The notes under the pieces are model-generated. The model made no database searches. It saw only the letters and a list, made by a program, of their open reading frames with translations, and was not told where the DNA came from. From NCBI GenBank assembly GCA_018224415.1, contig JAGTUZ010000063.1, positions 1 through 7,205 on the forward strand: a stretch of 7,205 nucleotides of DNA. Direction: 5' to 3'. Positions 1 through 6,028 of the stretch are shown here, piece by piece. Source of the DNA: Bacteroidota bacterium. Lineage in GTDB: Bacteria > Bacteroidota > Ignavibacteria > SZUA-365. Position numbers and translations under genes: made by a program. The stretch's first letter is position 1. Every line of letters begins with the position of its first letter.

Positions 1-1105
1 AATAACTGCAGTCCTGCGAAAACGCCACGGCCGCAGTGAACGTTGGTGATATGGTATGTCGTCCCCAGAACATACGCCGCAGACGGGATTCCGGCCCCTC
101 TGCCAGGATCGTGTTCAGAAGGATGGTGGCAACAAAGCGGTCATCTCCGCGAAGTGGAGCACGCACACCGAAGCGAAAGTATGCCAACCCGTTCGGTGTT
201 TTATCCTCCGGCAGCAGACGCACGAGTTCCTGCGCCCCACCCTTGATAATGTCAGGAGCGTCGATCGACGCACGGAGGGAGGGTCCCGCGGCAGGCGGCT
301 GCCAGGCACCGAACGCCTCAATGATAGCGGTGCGCACAAAGCGGTAGTCGACGCTGCCGGTAACGATCACGGTCGTCCGTGACGGACGGTACCATCTCTC
401 TTGAAAATCAGTGAGCTGGGCAGTGGTGAGTGCAGCGATGTCTTCGGGTGCGGGCAGCATATAGCGGGTGAGGACATGCTCCTCTCCGCACAGGCTGCGC
501 ACGGCCGCTACGGTGGCCCGCTCTCCGCTGGATACACGCCGTTGCAGCCGCGTGGAGGAGTTGCGCTGCAGCGCCATCAGTTCCTGCTCACGCAACGAAG
601 GCGCAATGACTCCGTCCGCCATGACCTCCAACGTTCCTGCAAAATTCCGCGAAAGAGTACGTCCGTAGAGCTGTGTGTAATCATAATGCGCGTAGGGAAC
701 AACCGTGCTCCCCATTTCCGCCAGGTATTTGGTAACCATCTCCCCGGTGCGCTCCCGATTCCCTCCCGTCAGGAGCTGTGCAAGCGCCCAGGCGCTTCCA
801 CGACCTTGGGAATGCTCGCGTGACAATCCGGCGTCGATGATAATGTTGATTTCGACAAGCGGAAGTTCGTTGACGCGCGCGAAAAGAATACGCACACCGT
901 TGGGCAGGCTGTCCTGTATGACCTCGGGGACGCTGCTCAGCAGTTGCCCGCTGGCGGCGGGAATGGCCGATGCACGCGCTGTTGCTGTTTCGGATGTTGT
1001 GCTTCCGCCCTGCGCACTCGCGTTCGGTGCCGCACAGAGCAGACCGACAACAAACAGACAAGAGAGGAAGGATGGAGATGCATGGGAGAAAAATCGTACG
1101 GTCAT
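1..1105 (-). CDS. Exported M16-family (pitrilysin-like) protein without the zinc motif, partial (C-terminus off the left edge)
   Basis: 368 residues are readable without a stop. Residues 1-32 look like a Sec signal peptide: a basic start, a hydrophobic stretch around 13-25, and a likely cut after ASA near residue 32. From about residue 66 the sequence follows the M16 N-terminal domain: LPNGVRILF, then DAGLSRE, then a helix where active members carry HxxEH. Here the aligned positions are W106, A109 and Q110, so the zinc ligands and catalytic Glu are absent. The WYRP segment near 238 and the following VTGSV strand are also M16-like, and a second domain begins near 290. M16 proteins often work as an active/inactive pair, so this is inferred to be the non-catalytic subunit; an active partner could lie just beyond the left edge. 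The start ATG overlaps the stop of the upstream gene (ATGA), suggesting coupled translation; there is no well-spaced Shine-Dalgarno. Family assignment is fairly secure; substrate is unknown. Confidence 0.82.
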   Translation of the reverse strand, partial: MTVRFFSHASPSFLSCLFVVGLLCAAPNASAQGGSTTSETATARASAIPAASGQLLSSVPEVIQDSLPNGVRILFARVNELPLVEINIIIDAGLSREHSQGRGSAWALAQLLTGGNRERTGEMVTKYLAEMGSTVVPYAHYDYTQLYGRTLSRNFAGTLEVMADGVIAPSLREQELMALQRNSSTRLQRRVSSGERATVAAVRSLCGEEHVLTRYMLPAPEDIAALTTAQLTDFQERWYRPSRTTVIVTGSVDYRFVRTAIIEAFGAWQPPAAGPSLRASIDAPDIIKGGAQELVRLLPEDKTPNGLAYFRFGVRAPLRGDDRFVATILLNTILAEGPESRLRRMFWGRHTISPTFTAAVAFSQDCSY

Positions 1106-1515
1106 TCCATTCCTGTGGAGTCGTTGCTGATATGAACGGTAAGAAACGGCTGCTCTTCCGCGACGTTCTCGTGCAATCGCAGCCCGGACGTCCCATTCGA
1201 AAAGCGGAAACTGTTGGCGATATCACCCGGCTTGAGTACGGTTACGCTATAACTCCCTTTGAGGTCAAACAGATCGACCTCCGAGACCGCAGCACCGACG
1301 CCGGGCAGCAGCCCCTTTGCCCGGAGTCCCTTGAGAACAAAACGCAACGTCCCCTTCTCATGCTGCTCATCGATGGAAATCTTATACTGGAAATGATTGA
1401 ATTCCTCGATGGTGCGGAAGAGAAAACGAGTGCAGGGACGCTGTTTCTCCGCACTGTATGCAGGAAACACATCCAGGGTATACTCGATCGGGCCTTTATC
1501 GATTCGTGGAAACAT
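1102..1515 (-). CDS. Hypothetical protein, 137 aa, between hisS and the M16 gene
   Basis: I do not recognise this family. The protein has no signal peptide, no membrane segment and only one cysteine. Its alternating polar/hydrophobic pattern (for example RFLFRTIEEF near residue 30, TLRFVLKGL near 57 and SYSVTVLKPG near 88) suggests a small, mostly beta, cytoplasmic protein. It looks real: the frame is open for its full length, it starts 3 bases after the hisS stop, and GGAGGA at 1525-1530 lies 9 bases upstream of the ATG, the clearest Shine-Dalgarno in the window. Its stop overlaps the M16 start by 4 bases. The packing implies a shared transcript with hisS and the M16 gene, but histidyl-tRNA charging and M16 proteins have no known functional tie, so the order may be housekeeping chance. 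Confidence 0.78.
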   Translation of the reverse strand: MFPRIDKGPIEYTLDVFPAYSAEKQRPCTRFLFRTIEEFNHFQYKISIDEQHEKGTLRFVLKGLRAKGLLPGVGAAVSEVDLFDLKGSYSVTVLKPGDIANSFRFSNGTSGLRLHENVAEEQPFLTVHISNDSTGME

Positions 1516-1518
1516 GCT

Positions 1519-2793
1519 TCACTGTCCTCCGTCTTCACGTTGTCGTAACGTGGTAAAGTACTCCGTCAGACGGCCAAACTCAACGGATTCCTGCGTGCCC
1601 TTCCGCATGTCCTTGATCTGCGCCTGCGTCTCGGCAATTTCCCGTTCGCCGATGATGGCGACAAACGGACACCCGAGTTTGTTCGCTTCACGCATCTGGG
1701 CCTTGACGCTGCGCGAGGCATAATCGATTTCCGCGGCGACGCCCGCCTGCCGGAGTTCGATCGCCTTGTGAAACACCCAGGAGCGCGAGACATCGTCCAT
1801 GCCGACGAGGTAAAGCAACGGGGCGGATGCCGGGAACTGATACTGGGTTTTCTCCATCACCATGAGCAGACGTTCCACGCCCGCGGCAAAACCCACGGCC
1901 GGTGTCGGCTTGCCGCCAAGCTGCTCCACCAGTCCGTCGTATCGGCCACCCCCGCCCAGCGCGTCCTGCGAACCCAGATCCGTGCTCACAAATTCAAACG
2001 CCGTCATCGTGTAATAGTCCAGTCCCCGCACAAGCCGGGGGTCGATCGTGTACGGGATGTCGAGGGCATCAAGCATCCGGCAGGTGCGCTCGAAATGGTC
2101 GCGACACCCGTCGGAAAGGTAATCGAGAATGACCGGTGCGCCTGCTGTCGCCTCCCGATCACGTTCGTCTTTCGAGTCGAGCACGCGCATGGGGTTGGAC
2201 TCCGTCCGGCGCTGGCTTTCAGGAGAAAGACTGTCGTGCACACCACGGAGAAACTCCTGCAGCGCTTCGCGGTATTGTGGACGGCAGACGGGATCCCCCA
2301 CCGAATTGATCTTCAACGTGGAGTGGATGCCGAGGCGTCGGAATATTTCCGCAGCCATGGCGATGACTTCCACGTCGCATTCAGGAGCGGACTGTCCGAT
2401 ACATTCGAAACCGAACTGGTGGAACTGCCGGAAACGCCCTGCCTGCGGACGTCCCTGACGGAACATCGGGCCGATATAATACAGCTTGTTGAGCACGGCC
2501 TGCTCACCCATGCTGTGCTGGATGAACGAACGGATGACCGGGGCAGTCATCTCCGGCCGCAGTGTCAGGCTGCTGCCCCCCTTGTCGACAAAGGTGTACA
2601 TCTCCTTGCCAACGATATCGGTTTCCTCCCCGATGCCACGTGTGAAGACGGACGTCTCCTCGAACACAGGCGTGCGGATTTCACCGTAGCGGTAGAGTTC
2701 CATGACAACGCGAATCGTCTCCTCGACATGACGCCAGGCGACGGTGTCCTGCGGCAGCAGATCCTTTGTTCCCTTGACCGATTTGAATGTCAT
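1519..2793 (-). CDS. hisS: Histidyl-tRNA synthetase
   Basis: This 424-residue class II synthetase charges tRNA-His with histidine in the cytoplasm. The N-terminus MTFKSVKGTKDLLP is the usual family start. Motif 1 lies around IRTPVFEET (39-47), and TLRPEMTAP (77-85) follows. Motif 2 spans about 107-130, ending RFRQFHQFGFE. The HisRS-specific signature LVRGLDYY is at 254-261, GGGGRYDGL at 280-288 and motif 3 (GFAAGVERL) at 301-309. The C-terminal anticodon-binding domain runs from about 325 to the end. Length is normal. One oddity is FRQGRPQ in motif 2, where the family has FRxERPQ, a Glu-to-Gly change at residue 114. The frame stays open upstream to 2889, but that extension reads through a terminator hairpin and is not HisRS-like, so the ATG at 2793 is chosen. 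No Shine-Dalgarno is visible; the start is preceded by a leader repeat also seen before the pyrophosphorylase gene. Confidence 0.97.
   Translation of the reverse strand: MTFKSVKGTKDLLPQDTVAWRHVEETIRVVMELYRYGEIRTPVFEETSVFTRGIGEETDIVGKEMYTFVDKGGSSLTLRPEMTAPVIRSFIQHSMGEQAVLNKLYYIGPMFRQGRPQAGRFRQFHQFGFECIGQSAPECDVEVIAMAAEIFRRLGIHSTLKINSVGDPVCRPQYREALQEFLRGVHDSLSPESQRRTESNPMRVLDSKDERDREATAGAPVILDYLSDGCRDHFERTCRMLDALDIPYTIDPRLVRGLDYYTMTAFEFVSTDLGSQDALGGGGRYDGLVEQLGGKPTPAVGFAAGVERLLMVMEKTQYQFPASAPLLYLVGMDDVSRSWVFHKAIELRQAGVAAEIDYASRSVKAQMREANKLGCPFVAIIGEREIAETQAQIKDMRKGTQESVEFGRLTEYFTTLRQREDGGQ
1525..1530 (-). promoter_or_regulatory. Shine-Dalgarno GGAGGA for the 137-aa gene
   Basis: GGAGGA on the minus strand lies inside the last codons of hisS, 9 bases before the ATG at 1515. 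It is a near-perfect anti-16S match and fixes this start. It stands out because most other starts in the window have weak or no such site. Confidence 0.7.
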
Positions 2794-2799
2794 CGTTGT

Positions 2800-2814
2800 A
2801 CTCGGTGATGGTGG
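2800..2814 (-). repeat. Leader repeat, copy A (before hisS)
   Basis: On the minus strand this reads CCACCATCACCGAGT and ends 6 bases before the hisS ATG. It matches 14 of 15 bases of CCACTATCACCGAGT at 5924-5938, which ends 3 bases before the pyrophosphorylase ATG. What is seen is the match and its position. A shared translation-start or regulatory element is inferred. Confidence 0.5.
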
Positions 2815-2822
2815 CGGAATGC

Positions 2823-2850
2823 AAGAAAAAGGCACGCCTCGGCATGCCTT
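2823..2850 (-). terminator. Intrinsic terminator after the EIIA gene
   Basis: Read on the minus strand, AAGGCATG pairs with CGTGCCTT (one G-T wobble), plus a closing C-G pair over the tetraloop CGAG. The T-rich tract TTTTTCTT overlaps the end of the stem. The orientation fits only minus-strand transcription. It sits 36 bases past the EIIA stop and ends about 30 bases before the hisS ATG, so it should end the EIIA transcript. Because it is so close to hisS, it could also act as an attenuator of read-through into hisS. Confidence 0.72.
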
Positions 2851-2870
2851 CCATTCAGAGATATGACGGC

Positions 2871-2885
2871 CCGGGCCGCGCCCGG
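2871..2885 (-). other. GC-only hairpin abutting the EIIA stop codon
   Basis: CCGGGC and GCCCGG form a perfect 6-bp stem around a 3-base loop, directly after the EIIA TGA (2886-2888). It overlaps a 12-bp perfect palindrome, CGGCCCGGGCCG, at 2867-2878. No T-tract follows, so it is not a terminator by itself. It might block 3'-exonucleases or aid the terminator downstream. Confidence 0.4.
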
Positions 2886-3356
2886 TCACACGTCCAGATA
2901 GTTCATTTCTTCCTCCTGCAGGATCTGCAGGATTTCCTTGGAGCTCTCGGATTTCAGCAGGCGGCTGCGCAGTTCTTCCTTGTTCATCAATCGGGAGATG
3001 CGGCTGAGCAGCTTGATGTGGGCACCGACGAGTGAGTCCTTGCCGATCAGCAGGAACAGAAGCCGCACCGGTTCGTGGTCGAGGCTCTGGTAGTCGATCG
3101 GATGCTCGGTGACACCGAAGGCGGCAACGATGTCGGAGACCGCGTCGGTTTTCCCATGGGGAATGGCAAAGCCCTTGCCGACGCCGGTGGACATGATTTT
3201 TTCCCGTTCGAAGATCGCCTGACGGACTTTGTCGATGTCTTTGATCTTCCCCGATTTGACGGCAAGGTCGATGATGGCGTTGATCACGTCATCTTTCGAT
3301 TGCCCGGGGATGTTGACCTGGATCAGGTCTTCCGTCAGAATGTTGGTGATTTTCAT
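2886..3356 (-). CDS. Stand-alone PTS EIIA domain protein (PtsN / fructose type)
   Basis: This 156-residue cytoplasmic protein is a single EIIA type-2 domain of normal length. The phosphorylatable histidine is His67 in GFAIPHGK, and the second conserved histidine is His113 in GAHIKLLSRIS; IGKDSL near 104-109 is also typical. In PTS systems such domains pass phosphate from HPr to EIIB. Here no EIIB, EIIC, HPr or EI gene is nearby, which favours a regulatory role like that of nitrogen-type EIIA (PtsN). That role is inference, as is any link to the sugar-nucleotide gene 44 bases upstream. It has its own candidate promoter at 3397-3426 and is followed by a terminator, so it may be a single-gene unit or the last gene of a pair. 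The start is set by the family N-terminus (MKITNILTEDLI). No Shine-Dalgarno is evident. The symbol ptsN is withheld because the fructose-type alternative cannot be excluded. Confidence 0.93.
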   Translation of the reverse strand: MKITNILTEDLIQVNIPGQSKDDVINAIIDLAVKSGKIKDIDKVRQAIFEREKIMSTGVGKGFAIPHGKTDAVSDIVAAFGVTEHPIDYQSLDHEPVRLLFLLIGKDSLVGAHIKLLSRISRLMNKEELRSRLLKSESSKEILQILQEEEMNYLDV

Positions 3357-3396
3357 GGCTGGCAGGATGCTGGTTCAGTGACAGATACAGTCTTAC

Positions 3397-3426
3397 CAAA
3401 TTACGCATTATCGCGCCATGCAACAA
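3397..3426 (-). promoter_or_regulatory. Candidate Bacteroidota-type promoter for the EIIA gene
   Basis: On the minus strand this is TTG, 20 bases, then TAATTTG, ending 40 bases before the EIIA ATG. The layout resembles the -33 TTTG / -7 TAnnTTTG promoters of Bacteroidota, although TAATTTG is one base shorter than the consensus. The TAA of the -7-like element is also the stop codon of the upstream pyrophosphorylase gene. The same arrangement occurs at 5959-5988. Confidence 0.48.
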
Positions 3427-5920
3427 CTTTTTCCTCGTACTCCGCTGCCAGGCGTTCCGCCTCGCCGGCATCGGGTGCCTCGGCATAGACGGCGAAGAGT
3501 TCGTGTTCCTTGCTCGGCAGCAGCAGCACCCAGGTGTCATGTGCGAACAGGATCTTGATGCCGTCGACGAGATGCCTCTCGTGGTCTTCCGACGCATGCA
3601 TGGCGAAGCGCATCACGCGGCCCTTGGCCTGCCACGGACACGGCACGTGTCGGACAACGCGGTGCAGACGCACGAGATCGCGGTCGATGTCACCGATGCG
3701 CCGCCCGGTGACCGCCATCATCTCGAGAATCTTTGCGACACTGTACATCGCATCGGTTGCGAAAAGGAATTCGGGGAAAATGAAACCGCCGCGCGTGCCG
3801 GCGACATAATCGAGTTCCGGGTCCGAAAGCACGGCATTCATCATGCCGCCATGCGTATTGGGTGTGCGAAGAACGGTCACTTCGTACTGCTCGGCGATTG
3901 CGTCCATTTCGGACGAGGCGGAAATGGGGAAAGCCATTTTCCGTACCGGACGCCCCTGCACTTTGCGTGCCTCGAGGTACAGTGCCGTGATCACAGACGC
4001 CACGCGATCCTCATCGAGGAAATTGCCGTGTTCGTCTGCGAGAAACACCTTTTCCGCTCCTGCATCGAGCAGGATACCGAGATCGCCCGAGAGCGATCGC
4101 ACGATACTCGAGACGTGCTGGCATGCGGAAAGGAATTCCTCCCGCGTACGCGTCAGACGTGTGCGATCGATATATGCGTTCAGCGACACGACGTCGGCGC
4201 CGAGTTTGCCGAGGATGTTGGGGAAAATAGACGAGGCGATGCCGTAGGAGTAATCGATGACGATGTTGAACGATTTGCTTGCGATCAGTTCGAAATCGAG
4301 TGTAGAAAGGAAACGTTCGCGGTAGGCCTCCGTCGTCCGCTCCGGGAAGTACAGCGACCCAATGCCTTCGTGTCCGGCGCGCCGGAAATCCTCGGAGAAA
4401 AATTGCCGTTCGATGGCCTTCGTGCGTTTACTCGACAGATCCTGCCCGTCGACGTCGAAGAAAATAATGTCCATCGACCGCTTGTCGAACGGTGATTTGC
4501 GCACATGGAAGCCCGCAGTGTATTTGCCGCTGCGCAGCACCTGACGCAGCATGGGAATGGCGGTGGTCTGCATGTCGTGCACATGCACTCCGGCGGACAT
4601 GAGTCCGCAGGCGATGGCGCGCTTGATCATGCGCGATGCGTTGTCCGGATCGCGCGAGGCCAGCACCTGGCTGCCTTCGCCCATCACGGCTCCGAGGGAT
4701 GTCCCGATCTTCGCCCCGAATTCCGGGTTGATCTCGATATTCGCCGTGCCGGTGATGCGCGCGTCGGCGAACAGCTCACGCAGCCATTTATCCTCCCAAA
4801 CCAGCGATTTCGAGAGCACGGCGCCGTCCTCAACCACCTTTTCCGGCCAGAGCTTGATATTCGAAAGCAGCGATGCCTCGCGGCCGATGTTGCAGCGGTC
4901 GCTGATAAAGACGTTTTCCGCGATGGTAGAACCGGCTTGCAGCACGGTCTCGAAGCCAACGACGGAATTCGAGATCTGTACGTTCTGCTCGATCGTGGCA
5001 CCGTTCCAGATCACGGAGTTGAGTACCATCGCACCGTCATGGACGGTGACACCGTCACCAATCACACTGTTGATGAGGCGGGCGGAATCGGCGATACGCG
5101 CGTTCCTGCCGATGACCACGCGCCCGCTCCAGTGCGCGGTGTCTTCAGGGACGATACTCCCCTCTCCGATGTGGAGCATGCCGCGCTGCTCTCCGTCGAA
5201 GTTGACTGCCACATTACCTGCAAGGCAGTCCAGGCTGCCTTCGTGATATTCACCGAGATTACCCACATCGCGCCAATAACCCTCTGCGATATAGCCGCAG
5301 AGTTTTTTCCCTTCCTGCATCATGAGCGGGAAGAGGTTCTTGCTGAAATCGTAATCTTCCTTATACGGGATCATCTCGAGCACATGGTTCTCGAGAATGT
5401 AAATGCCGGTATTGATCGTGTCGCTGAACACTTCCCCCCAGGACGGTTTCTCGAGGAAACGCGTGATATTGCCGTCTTGATCAACTATCACCACGCCGAA
5501 CTGCAGGGGATTGGGTACCCGCGTGAGCACGATGGTTGCATCGGCCCCCTTTTCCTCGTGGAAGCGGATCGCCTCCTCCAGGTCGAAGTCCGTAAGCACG
5601 TCACCGCTGATGATCAGCACCCGGTCTTTTCCGATTTTCTCGTAGGCGTTGCGGACGCTGCCGGCCGTACCGAAGTCTGCTTCCGCATGCATGTACTGCA
5701 TGGAGATGCCAAACTCCTTTCCTTCTCCGAAGAACTCGCGGATCGCCTGGGGATGGTAGAAGAGCAAGGAAATGACGTCCCGGAATCCGTGCTTTTTGAG
5801 CAGGTCGACGATGTGAAGCATCATCGGACGGTTGACCATCGGGACCATGGGCTTGGGGATGTTGCAGGTGAGGGGGCGTAGCCGGGTTCCAAACCCGCCT
5901 GCCATGATGACGGCTTTCAT
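3401..5920 (-). CDS. Sugar-nucleotide pyrophosphorylase (GDP-mannose type) fused to a degenerate phosphohexomutase domain
   Basis: This 839-residue cytoplasmic fusion probably joins an NTP to a sugar-1-phosphate. Residues 1-230 are a nucleotidyltransferase: GGFGTRLRPLT (8-18), PKP (22-24), the metal-site Asp in SGDV (105-108), FLEKP (155-159), NTGIYIL (170-176) and WRDVGN (216-221). Residues about 245-375 are left-handed beta-helix hexapeptide repeats. Residues 385-839 follow a phosphoglucomutase/phosphomannomutase fold, but each active-site loop is altered: the TASHNP region is HVRKSP (472-477), the DGDADR metal loop is DAGAEK (619-624), the sugar loop is GTRGG (708-712), and the RPSGTEP loop is LPSKEHE (800-806). 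It should therefore lack mutase activity. From memory, cyanobacterial proteins of similar length and layout, often labelled mannose-1-phosphate guanylyltransferase, are similarly degenerate. GDP-mannose is the likeliest product, but glucose or another sugar is possible. The start leaves no room before the nucleotide-binding loop, so it is firm. No Shine-Dalgarno is seen. Confidence 0.92.
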   Translation of the reverse strand: MKAVIMAGGFGTRLRPLTCNIPKPMVPMVNRPMMLHIVDLLKKHGFRDVISLLFYHPQAIREFFGEGKEFGISMQYMHAEADFGTAGSVRNAYEKIGKDRVLIISGDVLTDFDLEEAIRFHEEKGADATIVLTRVPNPLQFGVVIVDQDGNITRFLEKPSWGEVFSDTINTGIYILENHVLEMIPYKEDYDFSKNLFPLMMQEGKKLCGYIAEGYWRDVGNLGEYHEGSLDCLAGNVAVNFDGEQRGMLHIGEGSIVPEDTAHWSGRVVIGRNARIADSARLINSVIGDGVTVHDGAMVLNSVIWNGATIEQNVQISNSVVGFETVLQAGSTIAENVFISDRCNIGREASLLSNIKLWPEKVVEDGAVLSKSLVWEDKWLRELFADARITGTANIEINPEFGAKIGTSLGAVMGEGSQVLASRDPDNASRMIKRAIACGLMSAGVHVHDMQTTAIPMLRQVLRSGKYTAGFHVRKSPFDKRSMDIIFFDVDGQDLSSKRTKAIERQFFSEDFRRAGHEGIGSLYFPERTTEAYRERFLSTLDFELIASKSFNIVIDYSYGIASSIFPNILGKLGADVVSLNAYIDRTRLTRTREEFLSACQHVSSIVRSLSGDLGILLDAGAEKVFLADEHGNFLDEDRVASVITALYLEARKVQGRPVRKMAFPISASSEMDAIAEQYEVTVLRTPNTHGGMMNAVLSDPELDYVAGTRGGFIFPEFLFATDAMYSVAKILEMMAVTGRRIGDIDRDLVRLHRVVRHVPCPWQAKGRVMRFAMHASEDHERHLVDGIKILFAHDTWVLLLPSKEHELFAVYAEAPDAGEAERLAAEYEEKVVAWRDNA

Positions 5921-5923
5921 AAC

Positions 5924-5938
5924 ACTCGGTGATAGTGG
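5924..5938 (-). repeat. Leader repeat, copy B (before the pyrophosphorylase gene)
   Basis: CCACTATCACCGAGT on the minus strand ends 3 bases before the ATG and matches copy A (2800-2814) at 14 of 15 positions. This copy sits within CACT...AGTG, a weak 4-bp inverted repeat that copy A lacks, so a hairpin is not the shared property. Confidence 0.5.
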
Positions 5939-5958
5939 ACAGAAGAAGGCGATAAGGG

Positions 5959-5988
5959 CAAATTACGAAAATGCCCTCGGGTGCGCAA
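5959..5988 (-). promoter_or_regulatory. Candidate Bacteroidota-type promoter for the pyrophosphorylase gene
   Basis: TTG, 20 bases, then TAATTTG on the minus strand, ending 38 bases before the ATG at 5920. It lies in the only sizeable gap upstream of this gene. Spacer length, the two bases CG before the -7-like element, and distance to the start nearly equal those of the candidate before EIIA. I see no convincing intrinsic terminator for the lipoprotein gene in the rest of the gap, so read-through from metG is also possible. Confidence 0.5.
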
Positions 5989-6028
5989 GATGAGCTCCCC
6001 CCGATCCCAGATATAGGAAGTCAGAATG

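Noticed and set aside
681..1226. Minus-strand open frame (181 codons) across the M16 start
   Set aside because: It is out of frame with both the 137-aa protein and the M16 protein and encodes an Arg/Cys/Ser-rich product. The other two frames have a good RBS, a signal peptide and family motifs.
1768..2808. Plus-strand open frame (346 codons) opposite hisS
   Set aside because: Antisense shadow of hisS with no family resemblance.
2794..2889. 32-residue N-terminal extension of hisS
   Set aside because: It would translate a terminator hairpin and overlap the end of the EIIA gene; HisRS proteins normally start at the MTFKSVKG position.
3503..4495. Plus-strand open frame (330 codons) opposite the mutase domain
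   Set aside because: Antisense shadow; the minus-strand protein aligns to a known fold throughout.
4505..5881. Long plus-strand open frame (458 codons) opposite the pyrophosphorylase
   Set aside because: It is antisense to a gene with clear motifs. Its product is rich in His, Asp and Val with no recognisable domain. Long mirror frames are expected opposite GC-rich coding sequence.
5989..6028. Terminator between the lipoprotein and pyrophosphorylase genes
   Set aside because: There is a G-run and AGCTC-like symmetry but no stable stem followed by a T-tract, so no terminator is called.
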